A DNA stretch of 41,847 bases, from contig JAGBAS010000035.1 of assembly GCA_017938885.1 (NCBI GenBank), forward strand, positions 1-41,847. Direction: 5' to 3'. Source of the stretch: Clostridia bacterium (GTDB lineage Bacteria > Bacillota > Clostridia > Oscillospirales > CAG-272). The notes under the pieces were generated by a model that made no database searches, was not told the DNA's origin, and saw only the letters and a program-made list of their open reading frames with translations. The translations under genes were made by a program, and so were the position numbers. Shown here piece by piece: positions 23,673-31,723 of the stretch. Numbering within the stretch: position 1 is the first letter of the stretch; every line of letters begins with the position of its first letter.

Positions 23673-24941
23673 TTACTTCCTCTTCCCACACTCCGAGCAG
23701 AACTTGGCCGAAGCGTCATTCTTCGCTCCGCACTCGGTGCAAAACCACTCGGCGGCAGGTCTGGGAGAACCGCACTCGGGGCAGAACTTGCCCGTGCAGA
23801 CAGCGCCGCAGGCGCAGGTCCAGCTACCCGAGGGGGCGGGCTTGGGAGAGCCGCACTCCGAGCAGAACTTACCGGTATTGGTCTGCCCGCAGGAGCAGGT
23901 CCAGCCGTTCGCGGGTGCCGCAGGAGCCGTCTGACGGTCCCGCTCCATCTGGGCCTGGTTGGAGGCCGAGGCCGCACCCATGAAGCCGCCTCCCGCATTC
24001 ATGCCCATACCCATACCCATGAAGGCCTGGGCCGCGCCGTTTGCGTTACTGCCGGCGGCTTCCATGCCACGCGCCACCGCGCCCTGGACGTAGCCCTCGC
24101 GGATGGAGGCGTCGCCCAGCATGGCGCCCTGGTTGCGGATGTCGATCATCTCGCGGGATTTGTCGTCGTAGGAAAGGCCGCCGAGCCCCACCGCCAACAC
24201 CTCCATACCGCGCAGCTCCTTCCAGTCGGCGTCCAGCTCATTCTGCATATAGCGGGACAGCTCGCGGGACTTGGAGACCACGTGGGAGATGCGGACGCCG
24301 TCGGCCGACATGGAGTTGATAGCCGCACCCAGCGCCTCCAGGAACTCGTTGAGATACTGCTCGTTGATGGCGGAAATGTCCACTCGGTCGGCGTTCTTGG
24401 GCACCACCTCGGTGTAAAACTTGATGGGGTCGGTGATCTTGATGGAGTACGTACCGTGGGCGCGGAGGAACAGCTCGGCGTTGTAGAAGCTGTCGAAATA
24501 GTTGATGGGATTGCGGGTGCCGAACTTGATGCCCTTGATCTCCTGGAGATTGATGAAGTAGGCCTTCTGGGCCGTACCGGGTACGCCCCCGAACTTGACG
24601 CGGGAGAAGGACTCCTTGATGGAAGCCCCAAAGCCCCCCGCAAACAGGGAGGGAGCCGAGGCGTTGTCCACCTTGTAGTAGCCCTCTTCGGCGGTGAAGT
24701 CCACGATCCTTCCGCCGTCCACAAGCATCATGAACTGGTTCGGATAGACGTGAATGATGGAGCCGTTGGAAATGTAGTCCTCGGTTCCCTTCTTATTGCC
24801 GTTGCGTTTATCGTCCCGACGGACCTTGACACCCTTGGTAAACAGGGTGGTACCGCCCATATCGTTGGCTTCCAGAACCTCCAGCCATTGATCGGCCAGT
24901 CCGCCGCCCACAGCACTCATTGTCGCTTTGATAATGCCCAT
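23673..24941 (-). CDS. ydjI: SPFH-domain protein with three C-terminal zinc ribbons, YdjI-like
   Basis: A 422-residue cytoplasmic SPFH/Band-7-like protein (often annotated virion core protein-like). The SPFH region covers about residues 15-300 (VLEANDMGGTTLFTKGVKV, INLQEIKGIKFGT, ELFLRAHGTYSIKITDP). A Gly/Met/Ala-rich linker follows, then three zinc ribbons: CSC-x8-CSEC, CAC-x8-CPEC and CTEC...CSEC. B. subtilis YdjI works with YdjG, YdjH and PspA in membrane-stress protection. The ATG at 24941 has AAAGGA about 10 bases upstream. The same CxC-x8-CxEC ribbon occurs in the exported lipoprotein at 36185, an unexpected sharing. It is first in the operon with the ydjG- and ydjH-like genes. Confidence 0.85.
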   Translation of the reverse strand: MGIIKATMSAVGGGLADQWLEVLEANDMGGTTLFTKGVKVRRDDKRNGNKKGTEDYISNGSIIHVYPNQFMMLVDGGRIVDFTAEEGYYKVDNASAPSLFAGGFGASIKESFSRVKFGGVPGTAQKAYFINLQEIKGIKFGTRNPINYFDSFYNAELFLRAHGTYSIKITDPIKFYTEVVPKNADRVDISAINEQYLNEFLEALGAAINSMSADGVRISHVVSKSRELSRYMQNELDADWKELRGMEVLAVGLGGLSYDDKSREMIDIRNQGAMLGDASIREGYVQGAVARGMEAAGSNANGAAQAFMGMGMGMNAGGGFMGAASASNQAQMERDRQTAPAAPANGWTCSCGQTNTGKFCSECGSPKPAPSGSWTCACGAVCTGKFCPECGSPRPAAEWFCTECGAKNDASAKFCSECGKRK

Positions 24942-25266
24942 TATGTAGATTCCTTTCTGTTTTTTCCGTAAAGCATAATGAGCGTATGCCAAAAACCTGA
25001 CATACGCCCATGATTATTCATGATTTCAAAACCCCGCAAGGCCGTGTACACAGCATTCGGAACCCTGTTTTTGCCAGGGCGGTGATCTATCCGGCGCTTT
25101 ACTGCTCCCAGCGTCCGCGTATCCCTCGGGACAAGTCAACCGATGGAGGATAGCGGGAGGTCTGCAAACCACTCCGTGAGTCGATCTCCTTTAATCAGAT
25201 GTGGGTCACAATATCTGTATATCACGCACCCCGCAGGAATTTTTTGAATCGGGATGTGACGGGCGA
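24942..25266. other. Gene-free stretch with paired segments, possible structured RNA
   Basis: No supported gene in 325 bases. GCGTATG/CATACGC form a hairpin near 24983-25010. CCCTG/CAGGG close a 7-base loop near 25062-25078. CTATCC pairs with GGATAG (about 25088 and 25151), enclosing GCGCT/AGCGT and TCCC/GGGA stems. This suggests a multi-branch RNA of about 170 nt or a long leader for the ydjI-like gene. I could not match it to 6S, SRP, RNase P, tmRNA or a riboswitch I know. Confidence 0.35.
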
Positions 25267-25575
25267 TTACTCCTCGTCGTTGTTCAGGTCGTAGTCGGCC
25301 TCGTCGGAGAGCATATCGTCGAAGTAGTCGGCCACGTCGTCGAACTCGTCGTCGTCGTCGATGGTAACCAGCACGTCCTCGCCGTCCTCGTCCTTCTCAG
25401 CCTTGAGAATGACGTACTCGTACACGTCCTCCTCCTCGGGCTGATCGTCCACGGGGATCATGGCGTAGTACATAGTCCCGTTGATCTCGGCAGAGCCGAT
25501 GACCTCAAACTGGAGCTCGTTGCCCTCTTCGTCGGTCAAGGTATAGTATTCGCTCTGAAAATCCTTATCATCCAT
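25267..25575 (-). CDS. DUF1292 (YrzB-like) acidic protein
   Basis: A 102-residue very acidic protein. It begins MDDKDFQSEYYTLTDEEGNE and contains LQFEVIGSAEINGTMYYAMIP and EYVILKAEKDEDGEDVLVTI, the pattern of DUF1292/YrzB proteins of Firmicutes (function unknown). The tail (about 75-102) is mostly Asp and Glu. I chose the ATG at 25575 for the AAAGGAAG ribosome site 8 bases upstream and the family's start; the open frame upstream runs into the promoter. It is a single-gene unit. In many Firmicutes DUF1292 genes sit beside ruvX/yrrK and yrrL; that context is absent here. Confidence 0.88.
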   Translation of the reverse strand: MDDKDFQSEYYTLTDEEGNELQFEVIGSAEINGTMYYAMIPVDDQPEEEDVYEYVILKAEKDEDGEDVLVTIDDDDEFDDVADYFDDMLSDEADYDLNNDEE

Positions 25576-25633
25576 GGTAGCTTCTTCCTTTCCGCAGGGC
25601 GTACATCCGCGCCTGCTCGTTTGGTACGTTCTT

Positions 25634-25662
25634 ATTATACACGAAAAACCCCTTCTTGTCAA
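25634..25662 (-). promoter_or_regulatory. Perfect-consensus promoter of the DUF1292 gene
   Basis: On the minus strand TTGACA (25662-25657), 17 bases, TATAAT (25639-25634), about 60 bases before the start codon. Confidence 0.9.
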
Positions 25663-25753
25663 CTGGGTTTGCCTATGTTTTTGAGATTCACCGATACGTT
25701 TCAGTGAATTCTACCGAAATATTCGGTGAAATTCGGGCAGATCGACGAAAAGA

Positions 25754-26947
25754 TCAGATCAGATCCGCCAAAATAGCGTTGCTGACGGGGAAGCCCCCCT
25801 CGGTCAGAAACACCCGCCCGCCCTCACGGCGCATCAGTCCCATTTCGATATAGGGTATGCAGGCATCCCCATGGGTATGCCAGAAATCCCTTCCGAATCG
25901 ACGGAGAAATTCCCCCTCGTCCAAGCCGTCCGAGAGGCGGAGGGACAGCATGATGAATTCGGACTCGCGATCCGAGAGGGTCAGGCTCTCGGTGAATTCG
26001 GTGATATCCTCCCCCCGCAAAAAGCCCTCCAGGTCGCGGGACTGACCGAATCGCACACTGTTCATGCAGGAGTGGGCGGCCACCCCCAGTCCCAGGTAGT
26101 CGCGGCATTGCCAGGTGTGGAGGTTATGGCGGGAGCGGAAGCCCGCTTTCGCAAAGTTGGAGATCTCGTAGTGCTCGTAGCCCGCTCCGCGCAGGGACGC
26201 CGAGGCCTGCTCCCAAAGGGTGATGGCCCGGTCGTCGGCCTCCTCCTCGTCGGCGGGGAGTCCCAGACCGGCCCGCCCCCGACGGTGGAAGGGAGTCCCC
26301 TCCTCCAGCATGAGGGTATAGGCGGAGAGGTGGGTCGGCTCCAGCGAAAGAGCGCGTGCGAGGGTGTCGGACAGCGATGCGGGGGTCTGATGGGGGATAC
26401 CCAGCATGAAGTCCAGATTGATGTTCTCAATGCCAACCGCGCGGGCGTCGGCGACGGTTTTTTCTACGTCCTCCCAGCGGTGAAGCCGTCCCAGGGCCTT
26501 CAGCTCGTCGGCCTGCGCGGATTGAGACCCCAGGCTCAAGCGGTTCACCCCGCACTCGTGCCACACCGACAGAGCATCCCGACTCGCGGCGGCGGGATTC
26601 CCCTCTACCGTGATCTCGGCGTCGGGGAGGATAGCAAAGGTCTCGCGGATGGCGGCGAACAGCTCGCGGACACAGGACGGGGGCAACAGGGTGGGCGTGC
26701 CGCCGCCGAAGTAGACCGTATCCAGGGCCACGCGGCTGGATGTCGTCCCTTGGTCGCTGTGGGAGGTCGGCTCGGGGAGCTTCTCCCCGTAGGTCTTTCC
26801 CGCCTCGCGGATCCGGCGGGCCAGCTCGTGGGTGTAGGCCTCCATCAGCTCCTTGGTAGGGCGGGGATAGGAGCAGAAATCGCAGTAGGGGCATTTCGAC
26901 CTGCAAAAAGGAATATGCAGGTACAGACCGATGGGTTGGTGGTTCAT
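25754..26947 (-). CDS. hemW: Heme chaperone HemW (radical SAM)
   Basis: A 397-residue radical SAM protein of the HemW/YggW group, once annotated as oxygen-independent coproporphyrinogen oxidase and now known in several bacteria as a heme-binding chaperone. The N-terminus has YLHIPFCRSKCPYCDFCS with the CxxxCxxC iron-sulfur motif. Then come VYFGGGTPTLLP, ITVEGNP, GVNRLSLGSQS, NINLDFMLGIPHQT and, at the C-terminus, the HemN-type domain with YEISNFAKAG and CRDYLGLGVAAHS. The ATG at 26947 has AAGGAG 7 bases upstream. An insert after residue 50 (PEPTSHSDQGTTSS) is not usual. The hairpin repeat copy B lies immediately upstream. Confidence 0.93.
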   Translation of the reverse strand: MNHQPIGLYLHIPFCRSKCPYCDFCSYPRPTKELMEAYTHELARRIREAGKTYGEKLPEPTSHSDQGTTSSRVALDTVYFGGGTPTLLPPSCVRELFAAIRETFAILPDAEITVEGNPAAASRDALSVWHECGVNRLSLGSQSAQADELKALGRLHRWEDVEKTVADARAVGIENINLDFMLGIPHQTPASLSDTLARALSLEPTHLSAYTLMLEEGTPFHRRGRAGLGLPADEEEADDRAITLWEQASASLRGAGYEHYEISNFAKAGFRSRHNLHTWQCRDYLGLGVAAHSCMNSVRFGQSRDLEGFLRGEDITEFTESLTLSDRESEFIMLSLRLSDGLDEGEFLRRFGRDFWHTHGDACIPYIEMGLMRREGGRVFLTEGGFPVSNAILADLI

Positions 26948-26970
26948 GGGAGGCTCCTTGGAAAGGGGTG

Positions 26971-27144
26971 AATTTGGGTTTGTCGCTGAGCATAGCTCAG
27001 CAGACAGATACAAGATACGCGCCGAGCAAGCTCGGCCGATACAAGATACAAGATACAAGATATAGAACGTCTGTTGCCGCAAGGTTATTTCATATCTTGT
27101 ATCTTTGTATCTTGTAACTTGTATCTCACCGTTAAACCCCAATT
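26971..27144 (-). repeat. Dispersed nested-hairpin repeat, copy B
   Basis: The inverted counterpart of the element at 4006-4170, 174 bases, with ends AATTTGGGTTT and AAACCCCAATT. Read on the minus strand it follows copy A almost base for base: the GATACAAGTTACAAGATAC block, GAAATAACCTTG, the TTGTATC block, the GCCGAGCTTGCTCGGC hairpin and the GCTGAGC...GCTCAGC hairpin. It carries one extra CTTGTAT unit. GCTGAGCtatGCTCAGC keeps the stem although the loop changed from copy A. Like copy A it lies in the direction of transcription and directly before the ribosome site of the next gene, here hemW. Confidence 0.88.
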
Positions 27145-27190
27145 TGAAGGAGAAGACCTTCCAACGAAAGCCTTCCCCTTTGTGGAACAA

Positions 27191-28936
27191 TTACTTCACC
27201 AGATGTCTCTTGATCTTCTTGGAGGTGGTCTTCTCGAACTCGGTGGAACGGAGCTCCAGAGCCTTCATCTGCTTGAAGCTGGGGAGACGGCGGTTGATCT
27301 GCATGATCTGCTTGTAGATGGTCTCGTGGATCAGCTCCTCGGAGGCACCGGCAGGGAGCTTTTCATAGTTGGGGTAAGCCACCACGGTCAGAATGACCTC
27401 GTCGCTGTTCTGTGCCTTGCGGCCGATGACCACGCACTCGGCGATGGCCTCGATCTCATCCAGGTACTCCTCGATCTCCTCGGGGAAAACGTTCTTGCCG
27501 TTCTCCAGCACGATGACCGACTTCATGCGTCCCGTGATGAAGACGTAGCCATCCTCGTCCTTGTAGGCCACGTCGCCCGTGCGGAACCAGCCGTCCTCGG
27601 TGAAGGCGGCCTCGTTGGCCTCGGGATTGTTGTAGTAGCCCAGCATGACGTTGTCGCCCTTGATCTGAAGCTCACCCTCCATGTAGCCATGCTCACCGGG
27701 CTGTGCGTCGGCGATGCGGCAACGACAGCAGGGGACCGAGGGGCCGATGGAGCCATACTTGCGGTGGTAGTAGGGGGTGACGTTGGTCAAGGGGGAGCAC
27801 TCGGTGATGCCGAAGCCCTCGAATACGCTGATACCGAAATCCTCAAAGGCGGCGATCAGGTCGGGGTTGAGCTTGGCACCGCCGCAGATGATGTGATCCA
27901 GTCTGCCGCCGAAGGAATCCAGCACCGTCTTGAAGAGCTTGCGGCGAACGTCGATGCCCATGGAAAGCAGAGTCTTGGAGGTGGCCAGAGCGGTCTTGAG
28001 GATCTTATCCTTCTTTGTTCTCTCAGCCTCGCTCCAGATCTTCTTATACATGGTGTTGAGGAACAGAGGCACCAGCACCAGACCCGTGGGCTTGAAGACC
28101 TGGAGGTTCTTCAGCACGTGGCGCAGAGAATCGTTGATGCAGATCTCAATGCCGAACAGGGAGGCGGCCAGCACGCACATCAGCTCGTAGGTGTGGTGAA
28201 CGGGGAGCACCGACATGATGACGTCCTCGGGGACGAAGCAAACCGTCTCGCAGGCGGCGTTGACGGCGGCGAAAATGTTCTTCTGGGAGAGCATGACGCA
28301 CTTACTGGTGCCGGTGGTGCCCGAGGTAAAGAGCATCTCAGCCATCTCCTCGCGGTTCACAACGGCGGGGAACTTGTATCCCTCCCGTTCAATGCGCTCC
28401 CGGCCGCAGGCCAGCACCTGCTCAAAGGAGACCACCTTGGCATCGAAGGTGTTGTCGTAGGCGGGAGTCACGGGGATGAAATACTGCACGCCGGTGATGT
28501 TGTTCTGGATGGCGTTTACGAATTTCTCGTTGAACGACTTGGAGTAGATGATCGCCTTGGCCTCCACGATATCCAGGAACTTGCAGATCTCGGAGACGTC
28601 CAGCTCCTTGTCCATGGGAACCGCCACACAGCCGGCGGCCAGGGCGGCCAGATAGGTACAGATCCACTGAGGAGAAGTGTCACCGATGACGGCGACCCGC
28701 TTGCCCTTCAAGCCCATGGCGTCAAAGGCGGCGGCGCACTCGTCCACCATGGTGTAGAAATCGGCGTAGGTCAGATCCTTGATCTCCTTGCCCACGTAGT
28801 AGCGGTAGGCGATCTTGTCGCCGTGGTCGCGGAGCTGCTCCAGAAGATCCAGCACGTCGCTGGCGCGGGGAGTGACACGATCCATGCGGGGACGGTTGAT
28901 GGGCTTGTGCTTCTTTGCGGTGATCTCGGTTGCCAT
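27191..28936 (-). CDS. AMP-forming acyl-CoA synthetase/ligase
   Basis: A 581-residue ANL-superfamily enzyme, probably a long-chain fatty acid-CoA ligase. The ATP loop is MLFTSGTTGTSK, followed by SVLPVHHTYE, FGITECSPL, GWFRTGDVAY and ITGRMKSVIVLENGKNVFPEE, the hinge of long-chain acyl-CoA ligases; the conserved C-terminal Lys lies in TTSKKIKRH. The start at 28936 has AAAGGAAG upstream and skips an 18-residue open extension. It may feed exogenous fatty acids into lipids; the substrate chain length is inference. It follows mnmE by about 160 bases on the same strand and is followed by the copy B repeat. Confidence 0.9.
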   Translation of the reverse strand: MATEITAKKHKPINRPRMDRVTPRASDVLDLLEQLRDHGDKIAYRYYVGKEIKDLTYADFYTMVDECAAAFDAMGLKGKRVAVIGDTSPQWICTYLAALAAGCVAVPMDKELDVSEICKFLDIVEAKAIIYSKSFNEKFVNAIQNNITGVQYFIPVTPAYDNTFDAKVVSFEQVLACGRERIEREGYKFPAVVNREEMAEMLFTSGTTGTSKCVMLSQKNIFAAVNAACETVCFVPEDVIMSVLPVHHTYELMCVLAASLFGIEICINDSLRHVLKNLQVFKPTGLVLVPLFLNTMYKKIWSEAERTKKDKILKTALATSKTLLSMGIDVRRKLFKTVLDSFGGRLDHIICGGAKLNPDLIAAFEDFGISVFEGFGITECSPLTNVTPYYHRKYGSIGPSVPCCRCRIADAQPGEHGYMEGELQIKGDNVMLGYYNNPEANEAAFTEDGWFRTGDVAYKDEDGYVFITGRMKSVIVLENGKNVFPEEIEEYLDEIEAIAECVVIGRKAQNSDEVILTVVAYPNYEKLPAGASEELIHETIYKQIMQINRRLPSFKQMKALELRSTEFEKTTSKKIKRHLVK

Positions 28937-29097
28937 GATTGCTTCCTTTCCCGGGCAGACTGTTTTTCTGCCCTCTCCTTTCGGAGTCAAGATTTTTTAC
29001 TTTGTTTGTCTAACTAATATTTTGCATCCGCATACGGGAATCGGGAGCAAGGCAGCGCGCCCGTCCCGGTTCCCGACGGATGATGAAATGATGAAGA

Positions 29098-30477
29098 TCA
29101 TTTTCCCACGCAGAACCGTGAGAAGATCTCGGTAATGACCTCCTCCCCCGTCTCTCGTCCGCAGAGCATCCCCAGCTCGCCCATGGCGGCGCGGATATCG
29201 TCGGCGCAGATGTCGTAGGGAAGTCCCGCGTCCAGATTCTCGCGGGCAGTTTGGAGGTAAGCGGCCGTCTCGCGGAGAGCGGCGGCCTGTCGGGCACTGA
29301 ACACCACGGCCTCCTCGCCCATACGCAGATCACCGTCAATGAATGCGGCCTCCACGGCGGCGGTGAGGCGGTCGAAGCCCTCTCCCGTGACCGAGGACAG
29401 GCTGACCGTGGGGATCCCATCGGAAGGAACAGCCGTATCTGCGCGGAGATCACGCTTGGTGAATACCCGAATAACGGTCTTGCCCTGCTCCGCAAGGGAG
29501 GCGATCAGGGACTCGGTTTCGGTATCAGTATCCACGGCATCGGTCAGAGCCAGCACCAGCTCGGCCTCATCCAAAGCCTTCCTCGCCCGCTCCACGCCGA
29601 TGCGCTCCACGGGATCGTCGGAGTCACGCAGACCCGCCGTATCCGACAGGCGCAGAGTGACCCGTCCCAGAGAGACGGTGTCGGTGAGGATATCACGGGT
29701 GGTTCCCGCGATCTCGGTGACAATGGCGGCCTCACGGCCCAGAAGGCGGTTGTAGAAGGCACTCTTGCCCACGTTGGGACGGCCGCAAATGACGGTAGGG
29801 ATGCCCTCGGCGATGGCGCGGCCGGTGCGGTAGGTGTTCACTAAGCCTCGGACGGTGTTCTCGGCCTGCATAACGGCGGATCGGATCTCCTCAAAGGGCA
29901 TCTCGGTGAGATCCTCCTCGGGGAAGTCCATGCCCGCCTCCATGTTGGAGAGCACCGCCATGAGGTCGGTGTAGACCCCCTCGGCGGAATCGGTAAGCAG
30001 CCCGTTCATGCCTGCGCGGGCGAGCCTTACCTGCTCGTCGTTGCCTGCATCCAAAAGATTTCCCAACGCCTCGGCCCGCTCCAGCTCGATCTTGCCGTTC
30101 ATGTAGGCGCGGCGGGTGAATTCCCCCGCCAGAGCTTGTCTCGCCCCCGCGCGGAGGCAGGCCTCCAGGACGTTGCGGGTAACCAGCACGCCGCCGTGAC
30201 AGCTCAGCTCGGCGGTGTCCTCCCCCGTAAAGGAGTGGGGGGACTTGAAGACCGTGCAGAGCCCGTCGTCCAGCACCTCCCCACTCTCGGGGTCGCGGAT
30301 GAGACCGTACACGGCGGTACGGGAGGCTGTATCGGTCAGGCTCTTGCCGCTTGCGGGAAAGAAGACCCGCCCCGCCACCGCCAAAGCCGCATCACCCGAC
30401 AGGCGGATAACGGCCACACCGCCCTTTCCGAAGGGGGTGCTGACGGCGGCGATGGTATCGAAAGGGGATATCGTCAT
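29098..30477 (-). CDS. mnmE: tRNA modification GTPase MnmE
   Basis: With MnmG it installs the (carboxymethyl)aminomethyl group on U34 of tRNAs. The 459-residue protein has an N-terminal folate-binding domain (about 1-120; DTIAAVSTPFGKGGVAVIRLSG), a helical domain and the inserted GTPase domain: GRPNVGKS (G1), TRDI (G2), DTAG (G3) and TKRD (G4, usually NKxD). The C-terminus is FCVGK, the catalytic CxGK. GGGAGGT lies about 9 bases before the ATG. It closes the rpmH-rnpA-yidD-yidC-khpB-mnmE cluster, but the usual followers mnmG and rsmG are not here. Confidence 0.97.
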   Translation of the reverse strand: MTISPFDTIAAVSTPFGKGGVAVIRLSGDAALAVAGRVFFPASGKSLTDTASRTAVYGLIRDPESGEVLDDGLCTVFKSPHSFTGEDTAELSCHGGVLVTRNVLEACLRAGARQALAGEFTRRAYMNGKIELERAEALGNLLDAGNDEQVRLARAGMNGLLTDSAEGVYTDLMAVLSNMEAGMDFPEEDLTEMPFEEIRSAVMQAENTVRGLVNTYRTGRAIAEGIPTVICGRPNVGKSAFYNRLLGREAAIVTEIAGTTRDILTDTVSLGRVTLRLSDTAGLRDSDDPVERIGVERARKALDEAELVLALTDAVDTDTETESLIASLAEQGKTVIRVFTKRDLRADTAVPSDGIPTVSLSSVTGEGFDRLTAAVEAAFIDGDLRMGEEAVVFSARQAAALRETAAYLQTARENLDAGLPYDICADDIRAAMGELGMLCGRETGEEVITEIFSRFCVGK

Positions 30478-30507
30478 ATCGGCATACCTCCCTTTTCTGC
30501 AAAGTGA

Positions 30508-31647
30508 TTATTCCTCGTCGGAAGTGACCTCTTCGGCAGCCTCCTCGGGGGCATTGACGGCTTCAGCCAACTCGTCCTCGTCCTCAGAGTAGGTGGCGGC
30601 GGAGAGGTCGATATCGAAGGGATCGTGCTCCTCCTCACCGAAGATGGACTCGCCCTGCTTGCGAGTCTCGCCCGTGATGGCCTCGTTGGACAGAGGATCC
30701 ACGGTCTTGCCGCCTGAGCGGCGACGGTTCTTGGAGCGGGACTTGGAGCCCGACTTCTCGGAGGAACCCTTGGCCTTGATACCGGCGGTGGGCATACCCT
30801 CCTCCTCCAGGAAAATGACGATACGGCGGTTGTTCTCCACGCCGATGGAGTTGGTGGAAACGCCCTCCATCTTCTGGATCTCGGAGTGGATGATGCGGCG
30901 CTCGTAGGGGTTCATGGGCTCCAGCATAATGCTCTTCTTGTACTTCAGCACCTGATGGGCCTTCTTGCGGGCCAGAATGCGGAGAGCGTCCTCCCGCTTG
31001 GCGCGGTAGGATTCCACGTCCACGGTGATGCGGGCGTACTCCCGCTTCTCGCCCTCCTCCTTGCGGTTGGCGGCCAGGTTGGCCAGGTACTGGAGCGCGT
31101 CCAGGGTGTCGCCGTGGTGGCCGATGAGCACACCGGCGGCCTCGCCGTCCACGGTGATGACCATATCGTCGTTGTCACCGGGGTGCATGGCAATGGCCAC
31201 GTCCTCCAGACCCATATCCTCCACCAGCTTGCAGATGAAGCGGTAGGCGGTCTGCTCGCTCTCGGTGGCGGTGGCAGGGTCGATGTTCTCGAAGACGGGG
31301 CGGACGGGGGCTACGACCTCTTCGGTCTCCTCCACGTCCTCCACGGGCTTCTTGGGGGCGCGGTCGCGACGCTCGCCACCCTTGCGGTCGCCACGGTCGC
31401 GGCGGTCACCTCTGTCGCGGCGATCACCATCGCGGCGCTCGCGGCGGGGCGTCTCCTCGGCGGGGTCGGCTACCTGGTAGACGGCCTTGATGGTGCAATC
31501 CACGGCACCGAAGCCCAGAAAGCCCTTGCGGCCCTCGTTGATCACAGTGTACATAATAGCGGAGGCGGAGGGGGCACCCAGCTCAATGACGGCCTTCTCG
31601 ATGGCCTCCTCCCGCGTCTTGCCGCTGATCTCGATTTCCTTCTTCAT
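30508..31647 (-). CDS. khpB: RNA-binding protein KhpB (Jag/SpoIIIJ-associated)
   Basis: A 379-residue RNA-binding protein that works with KhpA in Firmicutes and affects cell division and elongation. It has an N-terminal Jag_N domain (about 1-55; EIEISGKTREEAIEKAVIEL, GRKGFLGFG) and a highly charged Arg/Asp linker with DRRDRGDR repeats (about 68-100). The KH domain follows (about 140-215; VLIGHHGDTLDALQYLANL, with GHHG as the GxxG loop), then the R3H domain (PMNPYERRIIH). An extra C-terminal tail (about 290-379), first Lys/Ser/Arg-rich and then very acidic, is longer than usual. It lies 76 bases after yidC and 30 before mnmE. The GAAAGGA site is about 16 bases from the ATG, rather far. Confidence 0.95.
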   Translation of the reverse strand: MKKEIEISGKTREEAIEKAVIELGAPSASAIMYTVINEGRKGFLGFGAVDCTIKAVYQVADPAEETPRRERRDGDRRDRGDRRDRGDRKGGERRDRAPKKPVEDVEETEEVVAPVRPVFENIDPATATESEQTAYRFICKLVEDMGLEDVAIAMHPGDNDDMVITVDGEAAGVLIGHHGDTLDALQYLANLAANRKEEGEKREYARITVDVESYRAKREDALRILARKKAHQVLKYKKSIMLEPMNPYERRIIHSEIQKMEGVSTNSIGVENNRRIVIFLEEEGMPTAGIKAKGSSEKSGSKSRSKNRRRSGGKTVDPLSNEAITGETRKQGESIFGEEEHDPFDIDLSAATYSEDEDELAEAVNAPEEAAEEVTSDEE

Positions 31648-31723
31648 GACGGTAAAACTCTATCCTTTCAGTTATGTTGGGCAACACCCGCGCAAGCTCT
31701 CGGCGGGCGCGCCCTTTTCGCGA

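Noticed and set aside
23497..23691. N-terminal 65-residue extension of the ydjG-like protein
   Set aside because: The open frame runs through the tandem repeat and past the ribosome site; the conserved protein starts at the ATG at 23496.
25020..25200. 6S RNA or SRP RNA
   Set aside because: The pairing looks multi-branched rather than rod-like, and the conserved SRP GGAAGCAGC-type loop is absent; reported only as an unassigned structured region.
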